Shown here: positions 16,656 to 26,486 of the stretch, piece by piece
How the letters are laid out: each line of letters begins with the position of its first letter
Numbering within the stretch: position 1 is the first letter of the stretch
Assembly (NCBI GenBank): GCA_028288085.1
Contig: JAQBOK010000164.1
Coordinates: 1 to 45,469 of the forward strand
From: Mucilaginibacter sp.
Lineage (GTDB): Bacteria; Bacteroidota; Bacteroidia; Sphingobacteriales; Sphingobacteriaceae
Direction of reading: 5' to 3'
DNA length: 45,469 nucleotides
Made by a program: the position numbers and the translations under genes
Notes under the pieces: generated by a model
The model's database searches: none
Told to the model about the DNA's origin: nothing
What the model saw: the letters and a program-made list of their open reading frames with translations, nothing else

Positions 16656-17387
16656 ATGCGTTTATATTTTAAAATATTTCTTATCGTTATTTGCTGCTGC
16701 TGTATTGGTAGTTTTGCTTACTCACAGGTTCTGAATATCAAAGGGATCGTCTTTAAAAAGAATGCGTCCGGACGAATATCACAGGCTGTAATCACAGATT
16801 TGAACAGTAAAGTAATAATGATGAGTGATGAATTAGGCGGATTCAGCATTAAGGCCACACTTGGCGATACCCTGCTGATCACAAAAGATGACTATACTTC
16901 TCAAAAAAGATTTGTAATTAATGCAGATGACCTGGCTGTTTATTTGCAGCCCGTTATTCAGCTTAACCAGGTAACTATAAAAGATCAAACAAAAAAGCAG
17001 GAATTAAACGAGGTAATGCGCCAGTATCGCAGCCAGGGCACTTTTTATAACGGTAAGCCGCCTGCCCTGTCATTTATTAATTCGCCCCTAACCGGTCTTT
17101 ATGAATTATTTGGAAAAACGCCTAATAACGCGCGCAGGTTTGCCGCTTTCACAAAAAACGAACTGGAATATAGCGAAGTGCGTAGGAGATATACTAAGGA
17201 ATTGGTAAAAAGTGTTACCAAACAATCTGATGATGATGCGCAGAAATTCATGGAAATATATACTCCTTCTTTTGAAGACCTGAAAGAATGGAACGATTAC
17301 CAGTTGATTATGTATATCAAAAAATCGTTTGATTATTACCAGAAAAACAAGGATAAGCCCGAAGGTAAATTGCAGAAATTATATTAG
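16656..17387 (+). CDS. Secreted protein with a CarboxypepD-regulatory-like domain
   Basis: The 243-residue protein has a cysteine-rich signal peptide (IFLIVICCCCIGSFAYSQ). A beta-sandwich stretch follows (ISQAVITDLNSKVIMMSDELGGFSIKATLGDTLLITKDDY), the carboxypeptidase-regulatory-like fold that begins many TonB-dependent receptors. The C-terminal half is basic and helical with no TonB plug, so this is a stand-alone periplasmic or surface protein, not a receptor. It is divergent from yicC and convergent with rnc. The function is unknown. Confidence 0.75.
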   Translation: MRLYFKIFLIVICCCCIGSFAYSQVLNIKGIVFKKNASGRISQAVITDLNSKVIMMSDELGGFSIKATLGDTLLITKDDYTSQKRFVINADDLAVYLQPVIQLNQVTIKDQTKKQELNEVMRQYRSQGTFYNGKPPALSFINSPLTGLYELFGKTPNNARRFAAFTKNELEYSEVRRRYTKELVKSVTKQSDDDAQKFMEIYTPSFEDLKEWNDYQLIMYIKKSFDYYQKNKDKPEGKLQKLY

Positions 17388-17466
17388 GCAGAACCTGATC
17401 TTTTAAATAAAGCAATGCTAAATTATAAGCTTTTACAATAAGCCCGAGGCATTCGAATACTCGAAA

Positions 17467-18192
17467 TTATATGGCTAACGCCTCACAAGCCTTTTCTGCA
17501 GCGAGTTTTTCCGCATTCTTTTTATTGAATTCTTTACCCTGGCCCATTATTTCACCATCAATGCTGGCCTGTACGGTAAACAGCTTATTACTCTCGCCAT
17601 CCTTGTTCTCTATCAGTTCAAAAGTAATATCCTTACCATGACGCTGGCACCATTCTATCAGTTTACTCTTAAAATTGGTTTCTGTTTGCTCCAGTTTATG
17701 GATATCGATGTGCGATTTAATGATATGGTTTACCAAAAAATTCCTGGTAAAATCGTAGCCTTTATCCAAATAGACGGCACCTACCAGGGCTTCAAAAGCA
17801 TCTCCTAATAACGAACCCTGCCGCGCGGAGTTTACCATGCGGTTATCATATTGTATCAACTGTTCAAAACCAAGTTTTCGCGCGAGTTGATTAAGGTTTA
17901 CCCTATTTACGATCTTTGACCGCAACTCGGTCAAAAAACCTTCATCTTCATAAGGATATAGCTTAAAAAGCACTTCGGCCACAACGCTTCCCAATACCGC
18001 ATCGCCCAGAAATTCAAGACGTTCGTTACTGTTCTTTACTCCTTTTTTTACATTTGTGGCGACAGATTTATGCCGAAATGCCAACCTGTATAAAGACAAA
18101 TTACCCGGCACAAAGCCAAGTAAATTCTTTAATGATTTTACGTATTTTCGATTTGGCGATAAATATAATTTGTAAAACCTTCTAATTGGCAT
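17467..18192 (-). CDS. rnc: Ribonuclease III
   Basis: The 241-residue enzyme has the RNase III signature NERLEFLGDAVL (56-67), the second catalytic motif GDAFEALVGAVYLDKG (130-145) and a C-terminal double-stranded RNA-binding domain ending NKKNAEKLAAEKACEAL. Metal-binding acidic residues (Glu60, Asp64, Asp131, Glu134) are in place. It processes rRNA and other duplex RNA. It lies 9 bp after fabF in the acpP-fabF-rnc operon typical of Bacteroidota. The N-terminal extension of about 20 residues is basic. Confidence 0.96.
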   Translation of the reverse strand: MPIRRFYKLYLSPNRKYVKSLKNLLGFVPGNLSLYRLAFRHKSVATNVKKGVKNSNERLEFLGDAVLGSVVAEVLFKLYPYEDEGFLTELRSKIVNRVNLNQLARKLGFEQLIQYDNRMVNSARQGSLLGDAFEALVGAVYLDKGYDFTRNFLVNHIIKSHIDIHKLEQTETNFKSKLIEWCQRHGKDITFELIENKDGESNKLFTVQASIDGEIMGQGKEFNKKNAEKLAAEKACEALAI

Positions 18193-18201
18193 TCAATATA
18201 T

Positions 18202-19455
18202 TTAATCTTCGTACTTTTTAAATATTACTGAAGCATTATGGCCTCCAAAACCAAATCCATTGCTTTGAACTATCCTAACTTCTCTTTTTTGAGCAGTATT
18301 AAACGTAAAGTTTATTTTTGGATCAAAAGCCGGATCGTCAGTAAAGTGGTTTATAGTTGGCGGTATAATATTATTTTTAAGTGCTAGTATAGCTGCAATT
18401 GCCTCAACTGCACCGGCCGCACCCAGTAAATGCCCAGTCATTGATTTGGTCGAGCTGATATTTATACGGTAAACATCCTCACCAAAAGTATCTTGTATAG
18501 CTTTAACTTCCTGCGGGTCACCAATAGGAGTTGATGTTCCGTGAACGTTCACATAATCAATATCAGATGGTTTTAAACCGGCATCTTCTAATGCGGCCTT
18601 CATTACCAGGGCTGCGCCTAAACCATCAGGGTGAGGAGCCGTCATGTGATAAGCATCGGCACTCATGCCTCCGCCAATCATTTCAGCATAAATTTTTGCT
18701 CCGCGTGCTTTGGCATGTTCCAATTCTTCTAAAATGATTGTACCTGCGCCTTCACCGGCAACAAATCCATCACGATCAAGATCGAATGGACGGGATGCTG
18801 TGGCAGGATCATCATTTCTGGTTGATAAAGCATGCATTGCGTTAAATCCGCCTATACCGGCCTCATTAATAATGGCTTCCGATCCTCCGCTTATAAACAT
18901 ATTAGCTTTACCCAAACGGATATAGTTAAATGAATCAATAAGCGAATTATTGGATGAAGCACAGGCAGATACGGTAGTGAAATTTGGTCCGCGCAACCCA
19001 TATTTGATGGATATATGGCCCGGAGCAATATCTGCTATCATCTTCGGAATAAAAAACGGATTAAAACGTGGCGTACCGTCACCTTTTGCAAAGTTAACTA
19101 CCTCGTCTAAAAATGTTTTCAATCCTCCAATACCCGATCCCCATATCACACCTATACGACTGGTGTCCAGTTTTGAAAAATCCACACCGGCATCTCTTAC
19201 AGCTTCTTCAGTTGAAAATAAGGCATATTGAACAAACGGATCAAGTTTACGGGCGTCTTTTCGGCCCAAAAACGCATCCGCGTCAAAGTTTTTTACCTCA
19301 CAAGCAAATTTGGTCTTGAACTTTGTGGTGTCAAAACTCTTAATTAAGGCGGCGCCACTTACCCCATTGATCAAAGAATTCCAATATTCAGGAACGCTGT
19401 TACCAATTGGAGTAAGTGCTCCAAGCCCGGTTACTACTACTCTTTTAAACTCCAT
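18202..19455 (-). CDS. fabF: Beta-ketoacyl-ACP synthase II
   Basis: The 417-residue condensing enzyme has catalytic Cys165 (TVSACASSNNS), His305 (VNVHGTSTPIGD), Lys337 and His342 (SSTKSMTGHLLGAAGA), and the usual C-terminal GFGFGGHNAS. It elongates acyl-ACP with malonyl-ACP in type II fatty-acid synthesis. It follows acpP by 18 bp and precedes rnc by 9 bp. Confidence 0.97.
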   Translation of the reverse strand: MEFKRVVVTGLGALTPIGNSVPEYWNSLINGVSGAALIKSFDTTKFKTKFACEVKNFDADAFLGRKDARKLDPFVQYALFSTEEAVRDAGVDFSKLDTSRIGVIWGSGIGGLKTFLDEVVNFAKGDGTPRFNPFFIPKMIADIAPGHISIKYGLRGPNFTTVSACASSNNSLIDSFNYIRLGKANMFISGGSEAIINEAGIGGFNAMHALSTRNDDPATASRPFDLDRDGFVAGEGAGTIILEELEHAKARGAKIYAEMIGGGMSADAYHMTAPHPDGLGAALVMKAALEDAGLKPSDIDYVNVHGTSTPIGDPQEVKAIQDTFGEDVYRINISSTKSMTGHLLGAAGAVEAIAAILALKNNIIPPTINHFTDDPAFDPKINFTFNTAQKREVRIVQSNGFGFGGHNASVIFKKYED

Positions 19456-19473
19456 TTAGTAAAATTGGGGAGC

Positions 19474-19710
19474 TTATTTAACGTTTTTTTCAAGGTAAGC
19501 GATAGCCTGGCCTACTGTACCTATAGTTTCAGCCTGATCGTCAGGAATAGCCACGTTAAATTCTTTTTCAAACTCCATGATTAATTCCACGGTGTCTAAC
19601 GAGTCAGCACCAAGATCGTTGGTGAAGCTAGCTTCAGGTGTTACTTCACTTTCGTCAACACCTAATTTTTCTACGATAATAGCTTTAACTCTTGAAGCGA
19701 TATCAGACAT
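19474..19710 (-). CDS. acpP: Acyl carrier protein
   Basis: The 78-residue acidic protein has the phosphopantetheine attachment motif GADSLD (Ser37) in a four-helix ACP fold ([41 protein letters not shown]). It carries growing acyl chains for fatty-acid synthesis and supplies FabF, encoded next. It is the first gene of acpP-fabF-rnc. Confidence 0.97.
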   Translation of the reverse strand: MSDIASRVKAIIVEKLGVDESEVTPEASFTNDLGADSLDTVELIMEFEKEFNVAIPDDQAETIGTVGQAIAYLEKNVK

Positions 19711-19773
19711 ACTCTTAATGGTTTAATGATTAATAAAAATTCAGTGCAAAGAAAAATAAATTATATCAAATAT

Positions 19774-19807
19774 CAAATCTAAAAACTTTTGTAATAACAA
19801 GTAACAA
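19774..19807 (-). promoter_or_regulatory. Promoter of acpP-fabF-rnc
   Basis: On the minus strand TAGATTTG (19774-19781) matches TAnnTTTG exactly. TTG elements lie 16 bp (19798-19800) and 23 bp (19805-19807) upstream. The predicted leader is about 55-60 bases. Confidence 0.5.
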
Positions 19808-19814
19808 TATTTTA

Positions 19815-19841
19815 TTGCTAGGGTTTCAATTTGTATTTTTG
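19815..19841 (+). promoter_or_regulatory. Promoter of the IPExxxVDY gene
   Basis: TTG (19815-19817), a 16-bp spacer and TATTTTTG (19834-19841) fit the Bacteroidota consensus. Transcription would begin near 19847, within about 10-15 bases of the start codon. It lies back to back with the acpP promoter. Confidence 0.45.
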
Positions 19842-19855
19842 ACGGCGTAAAAGTA

Positions 19856-20281
19856 GTGATTTTGAACAGGAAAACTTTAAAGTTTGAGATCGATCTTGAT
19901 TTTGTTTTGATTGCCATCACAACATCACTGAAAGATTACCGTATTTGCTACCTCATAAATAAATATTTAAGCTTCAATTTTTCAAAAAGTGATGATCTTG
20001 AAGTAGATATTCTGCAGGGGTCTGGGCTCGTATTTTTTTCATTATATCAATATCATTGGGAAGCAAGCGACACAGATTTTTTTTTTATAGCCAATAAGGG
20101 ATCAGATGGCTACCTTGTGCCCGAAATGCGAAAGGCCGATTATTTTTTAATGATAAAAAATTATATTGATGATGACGACCTGGATAAGCTGATAACTACC
20201 CTTAACCGGATACCCGAAATTGTTGCTGCAGTAAAGATTGATCCAAAAAAAATTAAATCACGCGAAAATCTCTTATTTTAG
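19856..20281 (+). CDS. IPExxxVDY-family protein
   Basis: This protein of about 141 residues contains the family core LKFEIDLDFVLIAITTSLKDYRICYLIN and IPEIVAAVKID, the degenerate IPExxxVDY motif. The start is GTG at 19856 or, equally plausible, TTG at 19862, giving MNRKTLKFEIDLDF. No ATG is available. The family is restricted to Bacteroidota, has no known function and characteristically sits directly upstream of pyruvate kinase, as here (71-bp gap). Confidence 0.9.
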   Translation: MILNRKTLKFEIDLDFVLIAITTSLKDYRICYLINKYLSFNFSKSDDLEVDILQGSGLVFFSLYQYHWEASDTDFFFIANKGSDGYLVPEMRKADYFLMIKNYIDDDDLDKLITTLNRIPEIVAAVKIDPKKIKSRENLLF

Positions 20282-20352
20282 CGCCAAATTTTAGAAGTGT
20301 ATCCATTACACTAATTTATAATTAAATAGAGCCTGTTTTTAACCTGATATAT

Positions 20353-21789
20353 ATGAAATTATCTTACAACCGTACTAAAATTGTCGCCACAATGGGTCCG
20401 GCATCAACTAATAAAGACATTTTATTATCCATGATAAGGGCTGGTGTAAATGTATGCCGCCTCAATTTTTCGCACGGAAAAGCCGAAGATCATCAAAAAA
20501 CGATCGATACAATTCGTGAACTTAACGAACAATATAAAATAAATGTAGGCATCCTTGCCGATTTGCAGGGGCCAAAAATCCGCATCGGGTTAGTAAAAGA
20601 TGGTGGTATTCATCTTATAAACGGTACACGTATCAATATTACTACACATGAATGTATTGGTGATGATAACCAGATATATATTACCTATGAAACTTTTCCG
20701 CAGGATGTAAGAGCTAATGAGATCATATTGCTTGACGATGGAAAGATCCAGATGCGGGTAATTGAGACCAACAAAAAAGATACTGTTCTTTGCGAAATAG
20801 TACATGGTGGTATATTAACATCACGCAAAGGTGTCAATCTGCCCAATACCAAAGTTTCTATCCCGAGTTTAACTGAAGAAGACTTGATCAACCTTGAATT
20901 CGCCCTACAGAATGATGTAGAGTGGATAGGCCTTTCATTTGTTCGTACCGGCGAAGATATTGTAGAATTGAAGCGTATAATTGCCCGCAGTGGCAAATCG
21001 GCCAGGGTGATCGCAAAAATAGAAAAACCTGAAGCTATTGATAATATTGATGCTATTATAGCTGCAACTGATGGTGTAATGGTAGCCCGTGGTGATCTTG
21101 GTGTTGAAATGCCGCTGGAAGAAGTGCCTTTATTACAAAAAATGATAGCCCGGAAATGCCGTGCTGCATCAAAACCGGTAATTGTTGCCACCCAAATGCT
21201 CGAATCTATGATCACCACGCCACGTCCTACCAGGGCTGAGGTGAATGACGTAGCCAATTCTGTATTAGACGGTGCGGATGCCGTAATGCTAAGCGGTGAA
21301 ACTTCGGTTGGTGAATTCCCGGTGATCGTGATCGAAACGATGGCCAAAATTGTAAAGAACGTTGAAGAGCTTGGTTATACTTATAATACTACAATTGAAC
21401 CAACAACCCCGTCTGCACCGGCCAATTACCTTAGCGATGCTTTGTGTGGTTCAGCTGTTTACCTGGCAGAACATACCAATGCAGTGGGCATAGTTTCTAT
21501 GACAGTATCTGGTTATACCGCGTTCGAAATATCAAGCCACAGGCCAAAAGCAAGTACTTATATATTTACATCCAACAAAAACCTGTTGAATGCTTTAAGC
21601 CTGGTTTGGGGTGTACGTGCGTTTTATTATGATAAACTGGAGAGCACAGATGAAACTATCAGCGATGTAAACAATATTCTTAAATCCGAAAACCTGATAG
21701 AAGTAGGTGATGTAATAATTAATACAGCGGCTGTGCCTATCTATAAGCAAGGCAAAACCAATATGCTTAAGGTGAGTGTGGTTGAATAA
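20353..21789 (+). CDS. pyk: Pyruvate kinase
   Basis: The 478-residue enzyme begins RTKIVATMGPAS and carries NFSHG, LADLQGPKIRIG, the catalytic lysine motif IAKIEKPEAI, the Mg-binding VARGDLGVEMPLEEVP and PTRAEVNDVANSVLDGADAVMLSGETSVGEFP. It converts phosphoenolpyruvate and ADP to pyruvate and ATP at the end of glycolysis. It is probably cotranscribed with the IPExxxVDY gene. Long frames on the opposite strand reflect its codon bias. Confidence 0.97.
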   Translation: MKLSYNRTKIVATMGPASTNKDILLSMIRAGVNVCRLNFSHGKAEDHQKTIDTIRELNEQYKINVGILADLQGPKIRIGLVKDGGIHLINGTRINITTHECIGDDNQIYITYETFPQDVRANEIILLDDGKIQMRVIETNKKDTVLCEIVHGGILTSRKGVNLPNTKVSIPSLTEEDLINLEFALQNDVEWIGLSFVRTGEDIVELKRIIARSGKSARVIAKIEKPEAIDNIDAIIAATDGVMVARGDLGVEMPLEEVPLLQKMIARKCRAASKPVIVATQMLESMITTPRPTRAEVNDVANSVLDGADAVMLSGETSVGEFPVIVIETMAKIVKNVEELGYTYNTTIEPTTPSAPANYLSDALCGSAVYLAEHTNAVGIVSMTVSGYTAFEISSHRPKASTYIFTSNKNLLNALSLVWGVRAFYYDKLESTDETISDVNNILKSENLIEVGDVIINTAAVPIYKQGKTNMLKVSVVE

Positions 21790-21806
21790 CGATTGCTTAA
21801 GTTAAA

Positions 21807-21856
21807 ATTGGGCGAGTAGTTGATTAAGTTAAACTATGTCTAACTACTCACCCAAT
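21807..21856. repeat. Long hairpin downstream of pyk
   Basis: The arms attgggcgagtagtt (21807-21821) and aactactcacccaat (21842-21856) pair over 15 positions with one mismatch around a 20-base loop containing gattaagtt. No T tract follows, so it is a weak intrinsic terminator or an intergenic palindromic repeat. Confidence 0.55.
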
Positions 21857-21976
21857 TAATACAATCAAATGCTCACTGAAAGTTAATATATTTCAGCCGC
21901 GCAAACCTTCAAAAATAGTTTATCCAGGTCTACAAAGTAATAATCCCAATAAATTCTCAATACTTTCATATCTGAT

Positions 21977-22067
21977 TAATTTTGGTGTTCGTTATAATAA
22001 CCTACAACGACACGATGGTTTAATTATTATTAGTTTTTAAAGAGGGCAAAACCCCTCTTTTATTTTT
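21977..22067 (+). ncRNA. Possible short transcript ending in a strong terminator
   Basis: TAATTTTG (21977-21984) matches the -7 consensus. A perfect aaagaggg/ccctcttt hairpin (22039-22060) plus T run follows about 50 bases later. No open frame of useful length lies between them. Either this terminator serves pyk read-through, or it ends a small RNA of about 75 bases. No convincing -33 TTG is seen, so the call is weak. Confidence 0.25.
22039..22067 (+). terminator. Rho-independent terminator between pyk and nrdJ
   Basis: An 8-bp stem, aaagaggg (22039-22046) with ccctcttt (22053-22060), six-base loop, followed by tattttttc. Confidence 0.8.
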
Positions 22068-22175
22068 TCTTCCAAACCCTAAATGGCCAAATTTTTGCTC
22101 TATGAGGGTATCTTCATATTAATTGAAAAACATAACAAAATTAACTCAAAAACTTTGAATTAATTTGCAATTTTT

Positions 22176-22266
22176 AGTTTTCCACACGCACAATATGCTG
22201 TGATGCAGCAATTTATAATAACAGAATAATGATAATAAGGTTCGACTCCACATCATGTGGAAAACT
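22176..22266. promoter_or_regulatory. NrdR-box-like site inside an inverted TTTTCCACA pair, upstream of nrdJ
   Basis: CACAATATGCTGTG (22189-22202) matches most positions of the NrdR-box consensus acaCwAtATaTwGtgt. Around it agttttccaca (22176-22186) and tgtggaaaact (22256-22266) form a perfect 11-bp inverted repeat 69 bp apart. Each arm contains TTTTCCACA, one base from the DnaA box TTATCCACA. The interval is AT-rich and the right arm ends just before the -33 element. Binding by NrdR or DnaA is inferred; no second NrdR box is clear. Confidence 0.4.
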
Positions 22267-22271
22267 CTGAA

Positions 22272-22302
22272 TTGAATCCGGTCATCAAGAACAATAAATT
22301 TG
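22272..22302 (+). promoter_or_regulatory. Promoter of the B12-dependent ribonucleotide reductase
   Basis: TTG (22272-22274), a 20-bp spacer and TAAATTTG (22295-22302) fit the consensus. Transcription would begin near 22308, giving a leader of about 50 bases. No cobalamin-riboswitch B12 box is visible in the leader. Confidence 0.55.
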
Positions 22303-22357
22303 GTTAAAAACCCCTAAGGATTTTTTAACACTATAATAACTTAGTAGACATATAGAT

Positions 22358-25300
22358 ATGGGCAAGAACATTTCAAAAAAATCAGCCGCTCCGGGCGGAA
22401 AAGGACTTAAAGTAGACAGGTACTTTAGTAAAGACGGAAAGAACGTATATGACCTGTTCAAATATGAAAAGCGTTCGTCAGTTATACGCAACCCTTCGGG
22501 TGATGCTGTATTTGAAATGAATGACGTTGAAGTTCCGGCTTCATGGTCACAAGTCGCGACAGATATACTTGCCCAAAAGTATTTCCGCAAGGCAATGGTC
22601 CCGCAACCGGATGGCACAACAGGTTCCGAAAAAAGCATTAAGCAGGTTGCCCACCGTATGGCTAATTGCTGGAAAGACTGGGGTGTTCGATATGGATATT
22701 TCGCTTCAAAAAAAGACGCTGAAATATTTTATGATGAAATAGTTTACACCATTGTTGGCCAGTTGGCAGCGCCAAACTCACCGCAGTGGTTCAATACTGG
22801 CCTGCATACCTCATATGGTATTACCGGCAAACCACAGGGACATTATTTTGTAGACCCTGTTACCGAAGTATTAAGCAAATCAACTTCAGCTTACGAGCGT
22901 CCGCAGCCACATGCCTGCTTTATTTTATCTGTGGACGACGATTTAGTGAACGAAGGTGGCATCATGGACCTTTGGGTTCGCGAGGCCCGCATTTTCAAAT
23001 ACGGTTCGGGCGTTGGTACCAACTTCTCTAAAATACGCGGCGAAAGCGAAAAGCTTTCAGGTGGTGGTTACTCATCAGGCTTGATGTCGTTCCTTAAAAT
23101 AGGCGACCGCGCTGCCGGCGCCATCAAATCAGGCGGTACTACCCGCAGGGCTGCCAAAATGGTTTGCCTTGATCTGGATCACCCCGAAATTGAAGGCTTT
23201 GTAAACTGGAAAGTTGAAGAAGAGAAAAAAGTTGCGGCTTTAATAGCTGCAGGTTACTCATCAGATTATGAAGGTGAAGCTTATCGCACTGTATCCGGCC
23301 AAAACTCAAACAACTCTGTACGTATCCCTAATGAATTTTTCCACGCTTTAAAAGATGGAAAGGATTGGGAATTAAAAGGCCGCATGAACGGTAAAACCGT
23401 AAAAACTATATCCTCACAAAAACTATGGGATGATATCGCTTTTGCAGCATGGGCATGTGCCGATCCGGGCGTACAATATGACAGCACCATCAACGAGTGG
23501 CATACCTGCCCCGAAGGTGGCCGCATCAATGCTTCTAATCCATGTTCAGAATATATGTTCCTGGATAACACGGCATGTAACCTTGCATCTATCAACCTGG
23601 CCCATTTCTTTGATCCAAAAACACGCATATTTGATGTAAAAGGATTTGAACACGCCTGCCGTGTATGGACTATCGTATTAGAAATATCTGTATTGATGGC
23701 GCAATTCCCGTCAAAAGAAGTTGCTCAGCTGTCATATGACTACCGTACTTTAGGTTTAGGATATGCCAACTTAGGTTCGGCCTTAATGGTTAACGGCATC
23801 CCTTATGATAGTGACAAAGCACGTGCAATCGGCGGAGCTATCACCGCTATCATGACCGGTACTGCTTATGCTACATCAGCAGAGCTTGCCCGCGAATTAG
23901 GCCCTTTCAGCAGGTACGAGGATAATAAAAAACACATGCTGCGTGTAATGCGCAACCATCGTTATGCAGCATATAACTCTACTGAGAACTACGAAGCACT
24001 GGAAATCCATCCTCCGGGCATCGACCAAAAATATTGCCCTGATTACCTGCTTTCTGCAGCATGCAACGCATGGGACAAAGCGGTTGAGATGGGTGAGCAA
24101 TATGGTTACCGCAATGCGCAAACAACCGTTATAGCGCCAACCGGTACTATCGGGTTGGTAATGGATTGCGATACTACCGGTATTGAGCCTGATTTTGCAT
24201 TGGTTAAATTCAAAAAATTATCAGGTGGTGGTTACTTTAAAATCATTAATCAGGCTGTACCAGAAGCATTAAGCAATTTAGGTTACAAGGAACATGAGGT
24301 TACCACTATTGTAAATTATGCTAAAGGATCTGCAAGCTTAATAGGAGCGCCGCATATTAATGTGGATACCCTTAAGGCAAAAGGTTTTACTAATGACGAA
24401 CTGGAAAAATTGGATAAAGGCTTGGTTTCAGCTTTCGAGATCAGCTTCGCATTCAACATCTGGTCGTTAGGCGAAGAGTGCCTTAAACGTTTAGGTATCA
24501 CTTCTGAACAATATAATGCGCCTGATTTTAATGTATTACGCTCTTTAGGTTTCACCCGGAAACAAATAGCGGAAGCTAATGAGTACATCTGTGGCACAAT
24601 GACCATTGAAGGTGCACCTTATTTAAAACCTGAGCACTACCCAATATTTGATTGCGCTAATAAATGCGGCGCTAAAGGCGAACGTTACATTCACGCGCAT
24701 GGCCACATCAAAATGATGGCAGCGGCTCAGCCTTTCCTTTCCGGAGCTATTTCAAAAACAATCAACCTGCCAAATGATGCTAAGGTTGAAGAGATAAAAG
24801 ATTCTTACGCCTTATCATGGAGCTTAGGCTTAAAGGCAAACGCGCTATACCGCGATGGTTGCAAACTTTCTCAGCCTTTATCAACCAAATCTGACAAAAA
24901 AGAGGACGCGGATGATAAATTGGAAACTGTTGAAGAAGTTTTGGGCGAAGCCGCTAATGTGAAGTTAAGCGATCTTACTCCAGAGCAAGTGCTGGAAGCA
25001 GCCATGGCGATCATGGAAAAATCAAAAGATACTAACTTCATGCGCCAGTTATCACGTGTGGTGCAAAAGAAGAGTTTGCCATACAAACGCCGTGGTTACA
25101 CACAAAAGGCCAGTATTGACGGCCAAACAGTGTTTGTGCGCACCGGCGAATATGAAGACGGAACATTGGGCGAAATATTTGTGGACATGCACAAAGAAGG
25201 CGCTACTTTCCGCTCATTGATGAACTGCTTTGCCATTGCAATTTCTGTTGGTTTACAATACGGCGTACCATTGGAAGAATATGTGGAGAAATTTACTTTC

Positions 25301-25684
25301 ACCCGTTTTGAACCTGCCGGTATGGTAGTTGGCCATGCTAACATCAAGAGTTCTACTTCCATTATCGATTATATCTTCAGGATGCTTGGTTACGAATATC
25401 TTGATCGTACCGACCTGGTGCATGTAATTACTGAACAAAGAGGTGTTGTAGGCAACCCGCAAATGGGCGATGAGGATACAAACCCCGATACCAGCAATGT
25501 ATATGAGCCTGCTCCTGTCAAAGTAACAGCAGATACCAGCAGCAGAAAACAAGGCATGAGCCTTGATCTGAGCATGGGTGTGCAAAGCGATGCCCCATCA
25601 TGCAACGTTTGCGGTCATACTACTATACGTTCCGGCACTTGCTATAAATGCTTGAATTGCGGTAATTCTATGGGATGTTCATAG
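22358..25684 (+). CDS. nrdJ: Adenosylcobalamin-dependent ribonucleotide reductase (class II)
   Basis: The 1108-residue class II reductase carries [11 protein letters not shown] near the first active-site cysteine, the catalytic NPCSEY motif with CNLASINL, and the nucleotide-loop motif [20 protein letters not shown]. The C-terminus is a long extension ending in a CNVCG...CYKCLNCG zinc ribbon. Extensions of this kind characterise the long NrdJ type and supply the reducing thiols. It makes deoxynucleotides from ribonucleotides without oxygen, using adenosylcobalamin as radical source. No NrdR or class I genes are in the window. The gene stands alone behind a 570-bp regulatory spacer, with a terminator at 25801. 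Confidence 0.96.
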   Translation: MGKNISKKSAAPGGKGLKVDRYFSKDGKNVYDLFKYEKRSSVIRNPSGDAVFEMNDVEVPASWSQVATDILAQKYFRKAMVPQPDGTTGSEKSIKQVAHRMANCWKDWGVRYGYFASKKDAEIFYDEIVYTIVGQLAAPNSPQWFNTGLHTSYGITGKPQGHYFVDPVTEVLSKSTSAYERPQPHACFILSVDDDLVNEGGIMDLWVREARIFKYGSGVGTNFSKIRGESEKLSGGGYSSGLMSFLKIGDRAAGAIKSGGTTRRAAKMVCLDLDHPEIEGFVNWKVEEEKKVAALIAAGYSSDYEGEAYRTVSGQNSNNSVRIPNEFFHALKDGKDWELKGRMNGKTVKTISSQKLWDDIAFAAWACADPGVQYDSTINEWHTCPEGGRINASNPCSEYMFLDNTACNLASINLAHFFDPKTRIFDVKGFEHACRVWTIVLEISVLMAQFPSKEVAQLSYDYRTLGLGYANLGSALMVNGIPYDSDKARAIGGAITAIMTGTAYATSAELARELGPFSRYEDNKKHMLRVMRNHRYAAYNSTENYEALEIHPPGIDQKYCPDYLLSAACNAWDKAVEMGEQYGYRNAQTTVIAPTGTIGLVMDCDTTGIEPDFALVKFKKLSGGGYFKIINQAVPEALSNLGYKEHEVTTIVNYAKGSASLIGAPHINVDTLKAKGFTNDELEKLDKGLVSAFEISFAFNIWSLGEECLKRLGITSEQYNAPDFNVLRSLGFTRKQIAEANEYICGTMTIEGAPYLKPEHYPIFDCANKCGAKGERYIHAHGHIKMMAAAQPFLSGAISKTINLPNDAKVEEIKDSYALSWSLGLKANALYRDGCKLSQPLSTKSDKKEDADDKLETVEEVLGEAANVKLSDLTPEQVLEAAMAIMEKSKDTNFMRQLSRVVQKKSLPYKRRGYTQKASIDGQTVFVRTGEYEDGTLGEIFVDMHKEGATFRSLMNCFAIAISVGLQYGVPLEEYVEKFTFTRFEPAGMVVGHANIKSSTSIIDYIFRMLGYEYLDRTDLVHVITEQRGVVGNPQMGDEDTNPDTSNVYEPAPVKVTADTSSRKQGMSLDLSMGVQSDAPSCNVCGHTTIRSGTCYKCLNCGNSMGCS

Positions 25685-25800
25685 AGGATAAAGGTAAAAC
25701 CTGCCCGACGGCAAGCAGGGGCAAAAGGTGCCTTACTTAGGAAATAAGCTATCCATAAAATTGGCTACTATGTTCAGTTTTATAATAGTTAATGTGTGTG

Positions 25801-25827
25801 AACCCTGGCCTTATGCCGGGGTTTTTT
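25801..25827 (+). terminator. Terminator downstream of nrdJ
   Basis: The arms aaccctggc (25801-25809) and gccggggtt (25815-25823) pair with one G-U, followed by six T. The spacer before it (25702-25725) contains a GC-rich palindrome cctgcccgacggcaagcagg, possibly an intergenic repeat. Confidence 0.8.
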
Positions 25828-25903
25828 ATATGAAATCAGATAAGTGAAACAGAAGTAAATAATAATTTGATAACTTCGTATGGTAAACCAACCCAAACTA
25901 ATT

Positions 25904-26428
25904 ATGAAAAGATTATCACTCATCTTTACCATTATGGTAACATTTTTTACCTGTGCGTCTGTGTATGCACAGGTTAGCAACACGCAAATGGTTGCCGACT
26001 GGCAGCGCGCCAAAGCTTACACTAAAGAGTACCTGGATGCTATGCCCGAAGATGGCTACAGCTATAAACCAACAGCCGAAATGCGCACATTTGCCGCCCA
26101 GATGCTGCACCTGGCTGACGGCAATTATGGCCTGGTAAGTACCGGAATAGGTAAACCCAATCCACTTGGGAAATCTGCCGAAAAAACTGTTGCGCAAACA
26201 AAAGAGGCTACTACCAAAGCGGTAATGGATAGCTATGATTTTGTAATCGGTTCATTACAGGCCCTAACCCAGGCCCAATTACAAGAAACGGTGAAGGGCG
26301 GAGGAAGCGAACTACCGCGTGCTGTTTTGTTTAATAAGGCGTTTGAGCACCAAACCCATCACCGCGGGCAAACTGTTGTTTACCTGCGTTTAAAAGGCGT
26401 AACACCGCCTGCCGAAAAACTATTTTAA
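25904..26428 (+). CDS. Secreted DinB-like (DinB/YfiT fold) protein
   Basis: This 174-residue protein starts at the ATG 25904, which opens a proper signal peptide (MKRLSLIFTIMVTFFTCASVYAQ). The in-frame ATG at 25880 would add eight polar residues. The mature part is a four-helix DinB-type bundle with histidines at MLHLADGNYGL and in HQTHHRGQTVVYL, the usual metal triad positions. DinB-like proteins are putative metal-dependent hydrolases or thiol-dependent transferases. Export to the periplasm is frequent for Bacteroidota members. The substrate is unknown. Confidence 0.85.
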   Translation: MKRLSLIFTIMVTFFTCASVYAQVSNTQMVADWQRAKAYTKEYLDAMPEDGYSYKPTAEMRTFAAQMLHLADGNYGLVSTGIGKPNPLGKSAEKTVAQTKEATTKAVMDSYDFVIGSLQALTQAQLQETVKGGGSELPRAVLFNKAFEHQTHHRGQTVVYLRLKGVTPPAEKLF

Positions 26429-26448
26429 ACAAATACACATATCATTTG

Positions 26449-26486
26449 AAAGAGGGGCTGCTTACAAAAGCAGCCCCTCTTTTTGT
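26449..26486. terminator. Strong bidirectional terminator
   Basis: A perfect 15-bp stem, aaagaggggctgctt (26449-26463) with aagcagcccctcttt (26468-26482), four-base loop, flanked by A and T runs. It ends the DinB-like gene. The rest of the spacer 26487-26708 is AT-rich with no gene that I can support. Confidence 0.9.

Noticed and set aside
20685..21347. 220-codon frame opposite pyk
   Set aside because: Shadow of pyruvate kinase codon bias; low-complexity Ile/Ser/Thr composition and no motif.
21790..22357. Cobalamin riboswitch before the B12-dependent reductase
   Set aside because: No B12-box or matching conserved stems found by eye; the conserved-looking elements are DNA palindromes upstream of the promoter.
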